The notes under the pieces are model-generated. The model had not been told where the DNA came from. It searched no databases and saw nothing but the letters and a program-made list of their open reading frames with translations. DNA of 64,000 nt from Candidatus Manganitrophus noduliformans (GTDB lineage: Bacteria; Nitrospirota; Nitrospiria; SBBL01; Manganitrophaceae): the NCBI RefSeq assembly GCF_012184425.1, contig NZ_VTOW01000002.1:372001-436000 (forward strand), in the 5' to 3' direction. This document shows, piece by piece, positions 38,527-47,072 of this stretch. The position numbers and the translations under genes are program-made. The first letter of the stretch is position 1; the number at the start of each line of letters is the position of its first letter.

Positions 38527-39657
38527 CTACCCCGTGATCAGCTCCATCGCAGCCTCTTCGAGGTCCAGTTTTTTATCACCGGCCTGGTTTTGGGCCATGA
38601 GCGATAGCACATTCGATAATCTCCACGCGGAACGCTCCGGCGGCAGGTAGGTGATATCGGTGACATTCTCGAATAACGTCTCCGCGGTGCGCGTCTGCTC
38701 TTTCGTCATCACGCCCCGCTTGCGGAACCCCTCCAGAGCGACCCTCACGTCGATCCGCTTTTCATTCGCATCCGCGATCAGACCGCAGACCGAGTCCGCG
38801 CGCCGGTCGATCCCCTCCGAAAGGATATCCCTCACGGCGCTTGCGACCGTTTCGGTATCGAGATCGTACGTCCTCTGACTGAGCACCGCCTCATCCTCCG
38901 GCTTGAATCTCCTTCCGATATGAATCTCTCTCAGACAGTTCTCGCCGATGGCGAAGTTCGTACACCAGAGCCGCATCATGAAAAACTGGATCTGTAGCGC
39001 CCCGGCTCCGTAATCCGACGTGGTGAGGCTGAATCCGAAAGCGATCACCTCGTGAGGCGCCGGCGAGTAGAGCCGGTCATGGAGCAATTTGAGATGGTAG
39101 CGGGTTTCGGTGTTCACCCCATCGACGGGAACCATTCCCGACCGGAGCCCCTCTTCCATGAAGACCTGAATGATCGGCGTGGCGTCCAGCGAGCGACGGT
39201 AGGCGGAGGAGAGCACCCCTTTGACGGTGTCTCCGACGACCCGGAAGAGAAGGCGGTCGACGCCGACCGCGTGATCGGTTAATTTCTTCATGCTGGTCAG
39301 CAGAAGCGCTTCGGCCCACGGCGCTTCGATGCGCCGCAACCGGTCGACGTAGACCCTCGGCATTCCCATCCGGGTGAGGGCCTGTCCCAAGGCATGGTCG
39401 GTCAGATTCAGAATTCTGTTCCCCACCTTGGCCTGGATCTGCGAGGCGGTGGAGGCCGCCGGGTCGATCCGGTAATTGATCGCGGGCGCCGGCGCCAGGA
39501 TGTCCTGACGTCTCTCATACTCTTCAGAGATCCCTTCCATCGTCAATCGTGCCTTTTCCCGCCCCCGACGGAGAATTTCCTCCATTTTCGCCCTCGCCCG
39601 CCGCTCGGCGTCCGAGGCGGCCTCTTCATATGTTTTGCTGTCATGATGATAAAGCAT
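38527..39657 (-). CDS. DUF932-like plasmid protein
   Basis: This 376-residue protein resembles the DUF932 family common on plasmids and phages. The most typical stretch is LQIQFFMMRLWCTNFAIGEN, followed by LREIHIGRRF (about 225-255). Function of the family is unknown; it is usually found with replication or anti-restriction genes, as here. The start has GGAGCGAAACGC upstream. It follows radC by 24 nt and shares its transcript. Confidence 0.6.
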   Translation of the reverse strand: MLYHHDSKTYEEAASDAERRARAKMEEILRRGREKARLTMEGISEEYERRQDILAPAPAINYRIDPAASTASQIQAKVGNRILNLTDHALGQALTRMGMPRVYVDRLRRIEAPWAEALLLTSMKKLTDHAVGVDRLLFRVVGDTVKGVLSSAYRRSLDATPIIQVFMEEGLRSGMVPVDGVNTETRYHLKLLHDRLYSPAPHEVIAFGFSLTTSDYGAGALQIQFFMMRLWCTNFAIGENCLREIHIGRRFKPEDEAVLSQRTYDLDTETVASAVRDILSEGIDRRADSVCGLIADANEKRIDVRVALEGFRKRGVMTKEQTRTAETLFENVTDITYLPPERSAWRLSNVLSLMAQNQAGDKKLDLEEAAMELITG

Positions 39658-39681
39658 GCGTTTCGCTCCTTGAATGTTGTG

Positions 39682-40098
39682 TCATCTCTTTATGATCGAT
39701 TCGACCCGGTTCTCTCCGACGATCAAGGAATCGATCAGGCTCACTCCCATGAGATCTCCGGCCTCCGCGAGCCTTCGGGTCAGTTTTAGGTCCTCCCCCG
39801 ATGGAGTCGGATCTCCGGAAGGATGGTTGTGAACGAAGATGATTTGCGCCGCGTTGGCCAACAATGCAACTTTGAAAACCTCTCGCGGATGGACGATACA
39901 GAGATTGATACTGCCGACCGCCAGCGAATGGATATGCGTCGGCGTGTTCTTGTTATCGAGGCAGATGATCAATGCCTCCTCGCGGTCGTGAAAGCGGTAA
40001 TAGCGCTTGAGCAGAGCGGAGACATCTTCCTTCTCTTTGACTCGAGTCGCCCACTCAGGCCGCGACTCCCTGATCAGCTTGATTTTGACCCATCGCAT
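39682..40098 (-). CDS. RadC/JAB-domain protein
   Basis: This 138-residue protein is a compact RadC-type JAB/MPN domain. The metal site motif is FVHNHPSGDPTPSGED (H-x-H ... S ... D) near residue 90, preceded by SINLCIVHPREVFKVA. RadC-like proteins are very common on plasmids next to DUF932 and methyltransferase genes, and their molecular role remains unclear. It lacks the N-terminal helix-hairpin-helix part of chromosomal RadC, as most mobile copies do. Confidence 0.9.
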   Translation of the reverse strand: MRWVKIKLIRESRPEWATRVKEKEDVSALLKRYYRFHDREEALIICLDNKNTPTHIHSLAVGSINLCIVHPREVFKVALLANAAQIIFVHNHPSGDPTPSGEDLKLTRRLAEAGDLMGVSLIDSLIVGENRVESIIKR

Positions 40099-40156
40099 TC
40101 GGATTGGTCCCTCACTTTCTTTGTTGAGTCGGAATTTCCGATCGTCGGAAAAAAAG

Positions 40157-40190
40157 AAGCCTCGCCCGGGTTCTCTCCCCGACGAGGCTT
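40157..40190. terminator. Terminator hairpin between RES toxin and radC
   Basis: Arms AAGCCTCG (40157-40164) and CGAGGCTT (40183-40190) have further pairing inside. The minus-strand side is followed by CTTTTTTTCC. It lies 32 nt after the RES stop and 58 nt before the radC start; a short inverted repeat GGAAATTCC follows it. Confidence 0.75.
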
Positions 40191-40222
40191 TAGAATGGAA
40201 ACTCGAACTTTCTATTCGGCCG

Positions 40223-40786
40223 TCAGATCTTTCCTCGATAGGTCCATTGGATGATTCGATCCGGATCGAAGAGGTCGACCGTAGACCCTTTCTTCAACCG
40301 GTCCATTAATATTCCGAGGTTTGACCGGGCTGGGTCGACCTTCGAGGGATAGAGAATCGCCTCGAAACGTTTGCTCGATCGAATCATCCTCCCGACCTTC
40401 TGTGTGATGGCCTCTCGCCCGAGGACATTCTGATCATATCTCCAAGGAATCAGCAAATCTTCCAGCGAGACTCCAAACGCTTCCCGGATCTCAGGACGGT
40501 CCAGCCGGATCACCCGCGAGAGGTGAATCTCGACCGAGAAGAGGACATGGGGAGGGAATTTCACTTCAAAACCGGGGGTAGATTCTTTCAAGGCGAGTTC
40601 CGGGTCAGCAGCGAGGTAGAGAACCTCGAACTTTCCTTTGAGGTTGTAGCGTCCCCCCGCCCGTTTCGACCCCAGGGTCCCCAGGGGCTCCCACATGAAA
40701 TCGATCCGGACGGCGCGATAATAGGTCCCGTTCAGCGGCTCAGGCTCGATTCGCTTTAGACGCGCGAGGATCTTTTGGAAGCGCAT
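40223..40786 (-). CDS. RES-domain toxin of a RES/Xre module
   Basis: This 187-residue protein has the RES-family pattern: an early Arg in TYYRAVRI, GGRYNLKGKFEVLYLA, and the Glu/Ser segment LALKESTPG near residue 70. RES toxins degrade NAD+ or modify host enzymes and are neutralised by an Xre/MbcA/ParS-type antitoxin. Here the antitoxin gene ends immediately before the toxin ATG, giving the usual antitoxin-first order. It probably helps keep the plasmid in the population. Confidence 0.85.
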   Translation of the reverse strand: MRFQKILARLKRIEPEPLNGTYYRAVRIDFMWEPLGTLGSKRAGGRYNLKGKFEVLYLAADPELALKESTPGFEVKFPPHVLFSVEIHLSRVIRLDRPEIREAFGVSLEDLLIPWRYDQNVLGREAITQKVGRMIRSSKRFEAILYPSKVDPARSNLGILMDRLKKGSTVDLFDPDRIIQWTYRGKI

Positions 40787-41170
40787 TTACCGGAGGGCGC
40801 CCGTGCGGATTTCATTCAGATAGTCGACCAAGGCCTGCGCCTTCCCCTCGACGATCAGCTGCTTGGGCGTCATTCCCGCGAAATCGGGATGGGGGGCGTT
40901 GAGCCAGACCTGCCCTTCCTGGGGGTTGTCGATCAGTTCATTCAGGAGCGTTAAGACCGCGACGATCTGAATCAGACGTTGCTGAATCGCCCGCGAATGA
41001 GAATTTTTCTGGAGAGTCCGAATGTTTTTCCCGACCGCCTTGGCGATCTGCTCCAAAGTCAGCCCAAGCTCTTTTCGAAGATTTTCAATGTTGATGGAGC
41101 CGGTTTCATCATAAAAGCCGCGCTCCACGTGACGAAAAAGCCGAACTTTTTCTGAGGCGGTTGCCATATT
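40787..41170 (-). CDS. Xre/MbcA/ParS-type antitoxin
   Basis: The start at 41170 follows AGGAGATTTAAT; the longer frame is ignored. The 127-residue product has an N-terminal helix-turn-helix (LGLTLEQIAKAVGKNIRTLQ, about residues 32-51) and the C-terminal MbcA/ParS domain with GQVWLNAPHPDFAGMTPKQL and ALVDYLNEIRTG. It should bind the RES toxin and repress its own promoter, which contains a matching palindrome at 41,203-41,221. Confidence 0.85.
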   Translation of the reverse strand, partial: NMATASEKVRLFRHVERGFYDETGSINIENLRKELGLTLEQIAKAVGKNIRTLQKNSHSRAIQQRLIQIVAVLTLLNELIDNPQEGQVWLNAPHPDFAGMTPKQLIVEGKAQALVDYLNEIRTGALR

Positions 41171-41202
41171 AAATCTCCTATTAATATTCGCTATTAAGTA
41201 CA

Positions 41203-41238
41203 TATCATAGTTCATATGATACGTCAATAAAAGGTTCC
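41203..41238 (-). promoter_or_regulatory. Promoter/operator of the RES/Xre module
   Basis: Perfect 7-base arms TATCATA (41203-41209) and TATGATA (41215-41221) surround GTTCA. Read on the minus strand, a TTGACG -35-like box lies immediately upstream of the palindrome, which would cover the spacer to the -10 region. This is the position expected for antitoxin autorepression. The remaining spacer up to 41,435 shows no gene. Confidence 0.55.
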
Positions 41239-41435
41239 AATGAAATCGGGATCGAAACGACATCCACGCTTATATTCTCTAGAAATCAATACCTTCTGAA
41301 AAAAGAACCATACGGCAATCGATTTCTGGCTGAAGTCTAAGTTAAAACCATTCCAGGCGAAACAGAGCCCGGACCGCCTTTCAGATCGCATCTTTGGACC
41401 CCGGCCCGGTCATTCCGTTTCGGTCAAGACCCGAT

Positions 41436-41897
41436 CTATTTTTCGGATGCCCTTTTCCCATCAGGCGCCCGTTGAACATGAAGGATGTTCCCGCCCAGAA
41501 TCTTTTTTGTCAGATGGATCTTTTGTAGAACTTCATCCGACCAGTTCGCGCTCTTGATCCGATATACCTCAGCGGCGAGATAACCGACATCTCCCTCCGG
41601 GAGGTTCGTCAGGAGTTCCTCCGTCCCCACAATCCAGACGTGATCGTTCAACCGCTTGCTACGGATGAGCACTTTGACCTTTTGCAGACTTTTCAGATAT
41701 TCAAGAACCTCTTTTTTCCTTTCCTCTATCCGACGTTCCAGGTCATCGATTATTCCTTCTCTCGTCAGGACATCTTCATCCGACATTGGGAGAGGATCCA
41801 ACACGATCAGATCCTCACCCTTCACTATCGGATTGAACCCCGCCTCCCAGGCCTCCCGCACCAGCGGATGAGCGGTCGTTAACAAATTCCGGATCAT
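41436..41897 (-). CDS. Hypothetical protein downstream of the UvrD-like helicase
   Basis: This 153-residue protein has GGAGGAAACCG before its ATG. It has no recognisable motif; it is charged with a probable coiled coil (about 48-70, DDLERRIEERKKEVLEYLKS). The N-terminus (LVREAWEAGFNPIVKGEDLIV) recalls small TubC-like or docking domains but this is weak. It follows the helicase by 17 nt and is probably co-transcribed with it and the primase. Confidence 0.6.
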   Translation of the reverse strand: MIRNLLTTAHPLVREAWEAGFNPIVKGEDLIVLDPLPMSDEDVLTREGIIDDLERRIEERKKEVLEYLKSLQKVKVLIRSKRLNDHVWIVGTEELLTNLPEGDVGYLAAEVYRIKSANWSDEVLQKIHLTKKILGGNILHVQRAPDGKRASEK

Positions 41898-41914
41898 CGG
41901 TTTCCTCCATGCCT

Positions 41915-43774
41915 CTATTTTGATGAGACCGGTAACCCTTTGCCGATTCGTCCCATCTCGTCGACAAAATACGATCGCTGCCGCACCTCGTTCTGAATAT
42001 ACCGGGCATGCGTGATATACAGACGCTCTTTCGCGCGGGTGGCGCCAACGTACATCAGCCGGCGCTCTTCCTCCAGATTGCCTTTGACATGAGGAATATT
42101 GCCCTGAAAGGCCCCGACAAGAAAGACCGCCCGGAACTCCAGCCCTTTCGCACCATGAAGGGTGATCAGGCGAATTCCGCCCTTCTCTTTCAGGGTCCCC
42201 CCCTGGATTGCGGATATCGCCATCTCGTTGATGAAATTCGTCAGACTCGGCCCGGACGTCAGCTCGAATTGATCCGCCATCTGGGCGAGATCTTTTAAAC
42301 GACCGAGCCGCTTTTCATATTCGGAGGCCCCTCGTGAAATCTTCTGCAGATGGGAGAAATAATCGAACTCCTTCGCCGCCGCCCGCATCAGATCCGAAAT
42401 ACATAATTGCTCCATTTTGGGACGAAGCCGGTCCAGCCGGGTCAGGACCTCCTTCAGACGCTGACACGCTTCTCCCTGCAAATATTGATTTTCAACGGCG
42501 AGTTCCGCCGCCCGATAGAGGCTGACCTCATTTCGTTCCGCGATATCCTCCAGCAAATCGATCGTCCGGACGGTAATTCCGGGTGCCAGTTTGAAAATCC
42601 GCTCCATCGCGGGAGAGTTCTCCGGCAGCGCGACCGCCGTGATCAGACCCATTATGTCGCGCACCTCCCTCAGATCGTAGAAGGACCGGTCGCCCATCTT
42701 CCGGCAGGGAATATTCATCTTCTTTAACGACGCTTCGATGATCGCAAGGGGCGCGTGCCGCCGTCCCAGGATGGCGATCTCCTCGGAAGGGACCCCCTTG
42801 GCCTGAAGGGAGAGGATCTCCTTCGCCACGAAATCCCCCTCTTCCGCTTCGGATCCGAATCCGCGGATCTCCAGATGCCCATCCGCTTCTTGGGCGCAGA
42901 TGAGTTCCTTCTCAAACCGCTTCAGATTGTTCCTGATCAGAGAGCAGGCCGCCTCCAGCAAGATCCGGGGAAGGCGGTAGCTCTTCTTGAGTGTGATGAT
43001 CTTCGGCGAGAAATCGGCGACGAAGAGAGCGATGACTTCCGGGGTCGATGAGCGGAATGAGTAGATCGATTGGTCGTCGTCCCCGACCACGGCGATCCCG
43101 CGCTCTCTTCCTAAGTGCGAGATCAGCTGATATTGCGCAGGATCCGAGTCCTGGAATTCGTCGATGATGATGTGACGCCATTGATCCCTGACCTCAGCCA
43201 GGGTGTTGAGGTCCTCTTTCAATAGCTTCAGACAGAGATAGATCAGGTCATTGAAATCGATACACCCCAACGATTTCATCTTCACTTGGTAGGCGTTGAA
43301 GATCTCCGAGAAGGGGTGGGATTCGGAAACAAGCCGCTCCGCCGCGTCGGCCTGTGATTTGATTTGGGCGATCGTTCCGGCCAGTTCCGTAACATCGAGC
43401 TGAGCCTCGTTCAATCCGATCTCACGGATGCAATCTTTGAGGATTTTATTGCTCTGCTCCATCGAGGCGATATTGAAGGCGGTATTGTACCCGAGTTTGT
43501 GAATGTGACCTCTCAACATCTGCGCGCAGGTCCCGTGGATCGTCCGGATCCAGGAGAGGCGCTTTCCGGTCAGGGAGAGGACACGGTCTCTCATCGCCTG
43601 GGACGCTCTGTTCGTGAAAGTGATCGCCAAGATTTTCTCCGGATCTTCTCCTTCTCGGATCAATTCGGAGATCCGATAGGCGATCGTCTCGGTTTTTCCC
43701 GTTCCCGGACCGGCCAGAATCAATATCGGCGTCTCCCGGGTCCGGACCGCGTCGAGCTGTTCCTCGTTCAGCAA
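41915..43774 (-). CDS. UvrD/PcrA-type superfamily 1 helicase
   Basis: The 619-residue protein starts at a TTG (43774) with AGGAGG six bases upstream. All canonical motifs are visible: LNEEQLDAV (Q), LAGPGTGKTETI (I), ITFTNRASQAM (Ia), IIIDEFQDSDPAQYQ (II), VVGDDDQSIYSFR (III), TLHGAKGLEFRAVF (V) and YVGATRAKERLYI (VI). It is shorter than chromosomal UvrD/PcrA (about 720) and lacks part of the C-terminal region. It likely unwinds plasmid DNA during replication or transfer, working with the primase gene that ends 4 nt upstream. Confidence 0.92.
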   Translation of the reverse strand: MLNEEQLDAVRTRETPILILAGPGTGKTETIAYRISELIREGEDPEKILAITFTNRASQAMRDRVLSLTGKRLSWIRTIHGTCAQMLRGHIHKLGYNTAFNIASMEQSNKILKDCIREIGLNEAQLDVTELAGTIAQIKSQADAAERLVSESHPFSEIFNAYQVKMKSLGCIDFNDLIYLCLKLLKEDLNTLAEVRDQWRHIIIDEFQDSDPAQYQLISHLGRERGIAVVGDDDQSIYSFRSSTPEVIALFVADFSPKIITLKKSYRLPRILLEAACSLIRNNLKRFEKELICAQEADGHLEIRGFGSEAEEGDFVAKEILSLQAKGVPSEEIAILGRRHAPLAIIEASLKKMNIPCRKMGDRSFYDLREVRDIMGLITAVALPENSPAMERIFKLAPGITVRTIDLLEDIAERNEVSLYRAAELAVENQYLQGEACQRLKEVLTRLDRLRPKMEQLCISDLMRAAAKEFDYFSHLQKISRGASEYEKRLGRLKDLAQMADQFELTSGPSLTNFINEMAISAIQGGTLKEKGGIRLITLHGAKGLEFRAVFLVGAFQGNIPHVKGNLEEERRLMYVGATRAKERLYITHARYIQNEVRQRSYFVDEMGRIGKGLPVSSK

Positions 43775-43777
43775 CGC

Positions 43778-44758
43778 TCACCTCCTTTCCAGATAACAGT
43801 CATTCACATCTTTTCCGTGGGCAAGGTCGAGCTTCAGATGCGCGATCCCCCGCTTCTCGAACTCCTCCGACAAATAGACCGACGCTTCTTTCCCGGCCCG
43901 ATCCGAATCCAAACTGAGCACCACGCGTTTCCCCGCAAGTAGGTCGAACCACCGTTGATTGAAGCTCCCGGTTCCGGGAATTCCGACCGCCGGATAGCCG
44001 ACCTGCAAGAGGGTGAGCGTGTCGACCTCCCCCTCGCAGAGGAAAATGGTCCCGGCGCCCTTCAAGGCCTCCTGGTTATAGAAGATCCCCGCCCTTTCCG
44101 TCGTGACAAACCGCCTCACCCTTCGCTCTTTCGCTTCTTCCTTCGTCAGAACGCACCGGCCCTTGAGCAGATGGACTCGTCCATCGAGCCGGTACGGGAA
44201 GAGGAGAAAACCAAGACCTTCTTTGGCGAAGAGGTAGAATCGGGAGAGGCCCGCCGCCTTCAACCGGCCACTTCCGAATCTTCTGCTCATCCGCCAAAAG
44301 AGACTTCTGTACTCTTCCGGCCTCAAATACCCGATATCCATCCCTCTCGCCACGTCGAGGCCGATCCCCCTCCCCGTCAGATAGCGCGCCCCTTCTTTTT
44401 CCAGAGGGGCTTCCGCCAATAGGGCGCGAAGTATCTCATCCTTATCTTCCACCCCAAGAGAGGGATCGTGGGACGCCCTCCCTCTCTCCGCCCGCTTTGT
44501 CACGGTGGCGCTCCCGGAGAGATAGTTCACCGCGTCGCGAAAGGGGACGTTCAATGTCTGCATGACAAGGTCGATGACCGATCCCCCGATTCGGGGACAG
44601 ACGTAACAGTGAAAGGTGTTTTTTCCGATGTTGAAATGCAGGGAGGGATTCCGATCCGGAAAATGCGCGAAACAACGCGCCGACCGGCCCTTTATCTGTA
44701 GACCGAGACTGACGGCGACCTCCAGGATCGGAATCGCTTTGATCGCTCTTAACTCCAT
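43778..44758 (-). CDS. Second CHC2/TOPRIM primase (short form)
   Basis: The ATG at 44758 after GGAGAAAAAAGG is preferred over the one at 44815, giving 326 residues. A CHC2-like finger (ARCFAHFPDRNPSLHF, then FHCYVC) lies at about 28-60, and the TOPRIM core has LCEGEVDTLTLLQVG at about 230 and LSLDSDRAGKEA at about 275. It lacks the long C-terminal part of DnaG, so helicase contacts may differ. It is directly followed by the UvrD-like helicase gene, suggesting a plasmid replication unit. It is clearly distinct from the primase at 16,045. Confidence 0.85.
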   Translation of the reverse strand: MELRAIKAIPILEVAVSLGLQIKGRSARCFAHFPDRNPSLHFNIGKNTFHCYVCPRIGGSVIDLVMQTLNVPFRDAVNYLSGSATVTKRAERGRASHDPSLGVEDKDEILRALLAEAPLEKEGARYLTGRGIGLDVARGMDIGYLRPEEYRSLFWRMSRRFGSGRLKAAGLSRFYLFAKEGLGFLLFPYRLDGRVHLLKGRCVLTKEEAKERRVRRFVTTERAGIFYNQEALKGAGTIFLCEGEVDTLTLLQVGYPAVGIPGTGSFNQRWFDLLAGKRVVLSLDSDRAGKEASVYLSEEFEKRGIAHLKLDLAHGKDVNDCYLERR

Positions 44759-44779
44759 CCTTTTTTCTCCGAAAGAAGG

Positions 44780-44807
44780 AAGCCCCGGATCGAAAGTCCG
44801 GGACCTC
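44780..44807 (-). terminator. Terminator-like hairpin directly before the second primase
   Basis: A stem AGGTCCCGGA ... TCCGGGGCTT (minus strand, with G-U pairs) is followed by CCTTCTTTC and then the GGAG ribosome site. It lies 14 nt after the upstream stop and about 21 nt before the ATG. The U-tract is weaker than at the other sites. Confidence 0.55.
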
Positions 44808-44821
44808 CCGCGCATGTCAAT

Positions 44822-46426
44822 TTAGAATTGCGAATCGGATATCTGTCCCGGGGCTTTCCGCTGAATCGTCGTCTGGCTCGGAAGGCCCCCCTTCTCATTG
44901 TCCTGGCAGCTCCGGCAGAGCGGCCGCTGATAGCGCCTCATGGAATACCGTTCAACTTCGTCGGAGATCCCCGCATGACAGGCGGAACAGGATCTCGCCT
45001 TCTCGGCGTCGTTCCCCTCCCCTTTCTTCTCTTTGGCACCCAAAACCCGCCGGTGGAGCTCCTTCGCCTCCTCCGTCGAAAGCTCTTTGAAGAGTTTCTT
45101 CCCACGGGAGAGAAGGTATTCCTGAACGATCCTCAGAGGAACCTCTCCGACCGGCTGAACCTCTCCCAGAATGGCGGATTGCAACTGTTCGCGCGTCATC
45201 TCGCCCGGTGAAGCGTCCGGGACCCTTTCTTTGTCCTCCTTTCCCTCAGATGTTGAAGGGTTTTTCGTGACCTTCTCCCGATCTCGCGGCGATTCCTCGC
45301 CACTCGTACCCCATCCCTTTTGGGCCTTTTCCCGGTCCGACGGGAGATCGGGATATGCCGGGTCCGGATCCGACGCTCCGGCCGAGACGGTACCGGGCAA
45401 TGTCATTCTGCCTCCGTTCACCCACGAGCGGGTCTGTGGTTTCCGGTCCAATCCGAAGCCGGCGTGCTGGACGATCAGATCGGCCAAAGGGAGCTCGGGA
45501 CAGTCGATCCGGATGATCCATTGCCTCACACGGACCCGTCCCTTCTCAGGATCCCACCGCGAGATCTCCGCCTCGTGCTTGAAGAGCTCGAAAGGGATCC
45601 CGATCAGACTTTTTCCCCTCGAAGCGAGCGCCGATCCGAACATGTTGATTTTTTCCATGATGCCCCGCACCGAATACCATGAGGTCGTCGGAAGCCGCCA
45701 CACATCCGTTCCCGGCACCCCCAGTATCATGAAATGGAGCACCCCCGAAAAGCGGCAACCGCTGGATTGATAGATCGGGCACTCGTCGGGGATGCAAGGG
45801 AGTGTGGTTTTATTTCTCTTGAATTCCCTCTTATGTTTCTCATGACCCTCCCCCGCCTGTTCCATTTCGGGATCCCGGGTCGCAATCAACCGGCCGCCGA
45901 TCGGTTCCGAGGAGCAATAAAGACCCGATTTACGAAAAGCCATTAACTTATGGGGGATCGTCTCCCACCACTTCTCGGACAGAAAAGTGATCCGAAGCCG
46001 GTCGATCTCTCCGCGCTCATTGGCATACAGCGCGCGGATTAAATCCGCATGCTCCGGATTGTTTTTGCACTCCGACCGGTAGACCGAAAAATACGGGACA
46101 TTCGTCGGCCTCAGATCTTTCTTAAGCTCCTTTTCGATCTCGCGCGGAGAGCGCCCCTCCGAGGTCCATTTTTCATAAAGCGTCCTCTCTTTCGCGGTGA
46201 GCGCGTTTTTTCCTGATTCGTACGGAACCTTGATCCCCGACCGCAAGACACCTGCGTAGGTCGGCAGCAGGCGGTGGCCCAATACCGATTCGGGCTCGGT
46301 TGGCATATCCGTTTTCCCGTCGGCGACGGCATCCGATAAATGAACGACGAGGTTTTGATGATTGAGATCTCTTTTCAATTCGCCTCCTGATTGTTGAGCT
46401 TCCTTTGAAGGTTTATCGCGGTTCAA
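44822..46426 (-). CDS. Gp3-like / recombination directionality factor-like protein
   Basis: The frame opens at a TTG (46480) but that overlaps the upstream gene by 68 nt; a TTG at 46426 with AGGA upstream gives 534 residues and only 14 nt overlap. The core (about 80-330) has NVPYFSVY, LPCIPDECPIYQ, SGVLHFMILGVPGTDVW, LPTTSWYSVRGI and LIGIPFELFKHEAEI. This is the pattern of Gp3-like proteins known from phages as recombination directionality factors. The C-terminus has a low-complexity stretch and a Cys cluster CSACHAG ... CRSCQ. No integrase gene is present here, so another role is possible. Assignment is by pattern memory only. Confidence 0.45.
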   Translation of the reverse strand: MNRDKPSKEAQQSGGELKRDLNHQNLVVHLSDAVADGKTDMPTEPESVLGHRLLPTYAGVLRSGIKVPYESGKNALTAKERTLYEKWTSEGRSPREIEKELKKDLRPTNVPYFSVYRSECKNNPEHADLIRALYANERGEIDRLRITFLSEKWWETIPHKLMAFRKSGLYCSSEPIGGRLIATRDPEMEQAGEGHEKHKREFKRNKTTLPCIPDECPIYQSSGCRFSGVLHFMILGVPGTDVWRLPTTSWYSVRGIMEKINMFGSALASRGKSLIGIPFELFKHEAEISRWDPEKGRVRVRQWIIRIDCPELPLADLIVQHAGFGLDRKPQTRSWVNGGRMTLPGTVSAGASDPDPAYPDLPSDREKAQKGWGTSGEESPRDREKVTKNPSTSEGKEDKERVPDASPGEMTREQLQSAILGEVQPVGEVPLRIVQEYLLSRGKKLFKELSTEEAKELHRRVLGAKEKKGEGNDAEKARSCSACHAGISDEVERYSMRRYQRPLCRSCQDNEKGGLPSQTTIQRKAPGQISDSQF

Positions 46427-46814
46427 AATTCCTGATCTCTTCAAAGATTGGACAGACGGTTTCTCGTAACCTTTTCTCAAGCTCCTTCACGCGCAGGCTG
46501 AACTTTTTTTCGTGTCGTTCCACCAATTCGTATGGCAGGGGCTGATTGGGATCCAGGCCGAGCTTTTCGACCTCGATATAGAGCGCCCGGTTTTGTTGTC
46601 TTCGATAGAGCCGTTTCAGGTCCCGCGCCGCCGAATCGAGCTTGCCCCGCATCCGCTCGTAGAGTTTCGGATGGACCCTTCTTAAAAAATCGTTGAACTC
46701 CGCGTTGCTGATGGCGTGAGACAGGAGCCTCTCCTCTAGAGGCAGGTGTGCCGGCCTGAAATTCGCATCATGGAGAATTTCGTCCGGGTATCGTTTCGAT
46801 CTCGGTTCTTGCAT
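46413..46814 (-). CDS. Hypothetical helical protein
   Basis: The ATG at 46814 has GGGAG six bases upstream and is preferred to the GTG at 46838, giving 133 residues. The protein is charged and helical (FLRRVHPKLYERMRGKLDSA, RDLKRLYRRQQNRALYIEVE), with no recognised domain. It overlaps the Gp3-like gene. Its leader contains two copies of a near-perfect Shine-Dalgarno sequence, a 10-codon peptide and a strong hairpin. Confidence 0.6.
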   Translation of the reverse strand: MQEPRSKRYPDEILHDANFRPAHLPLEERLLSHAISNAEFNDFLRRVHPKLYERMRGKLDSAARDLKRLYRRQQNRALYIEVEKLGLDPNQPLPYELVERHEKKFSLRVKELEKRLRETVCPIFEEIRNFEPR

Positions 46815-46816
46815 GG

Positions 46817-46849
46817 TCATCTCCCACGTTTCCACCACACTTCGTACAC
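46817..46849 (-). other. Possible 10-codon leader peptide with two Trp codons
   Basis: GTG-TAC-GAA-GTG-TGG-TGG-AAA-CGT-GGG-AGA-TGA reads VYEVWWKRGR. Its stop lies 2 nt before the preferred ATG at 46814. Upstream, 46852-46877 holds an 11-bp tandem repeat containing AAGGAGG twice (minus strand), more ribosome-binding sequence than one start needs. Whether it is translated is unknown. Confidence 0.25.
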
Positions 46850-46889
46850 CGCCTTGGAACCTCCTTGGAACCTCCTTTTGAAATAAAAA

Positions 46890-46924
46890 AGCCCTTCAAA
46901 GAGGCAGAACCTCTTCGAAGGGCT
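46890..46924. terminator. Strong terminator hairpin
   Basis: Fifteen-base arms AGCCCTTCAAAGAGG (46890-46904) and CCTCTTCGAAGGGCT (46910-46924) pair with one mismatch around CAGAA. The minus strand continues TTTTTTATTT. It lies between mazF and the next gene's leader. Confidence 0.85.
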
Positions 46925-47021
46925 ATCAATGGTTCAACCCGGTCGGGTCTTATGCTCGACTACGACAATGGCAGGTCATATCACCCGCCGGCCTTCCCAT
47001 TTCAGACTCCTGAAAAAACAA

Positions 47022-47048
47022 AGGCCTGAAGAAAATGACCTCAGGCCT
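47022..47048 (-). terminator. Terminator after mazF
   Basis: Arms AGGCCTGA (47022-47029) and TCAGGCCT (47041-47048) are followed on the minus strand by TTGTTTTTTC. It lies 24 nt after the mazF stop and ends the toxin-antitoxin transcript. The stretch from here to 46,925 shows no gene. Confidence 0.8.
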
Positions 47049-47072
47049 CCTTTGCTCTCATTTGTGATCCGT

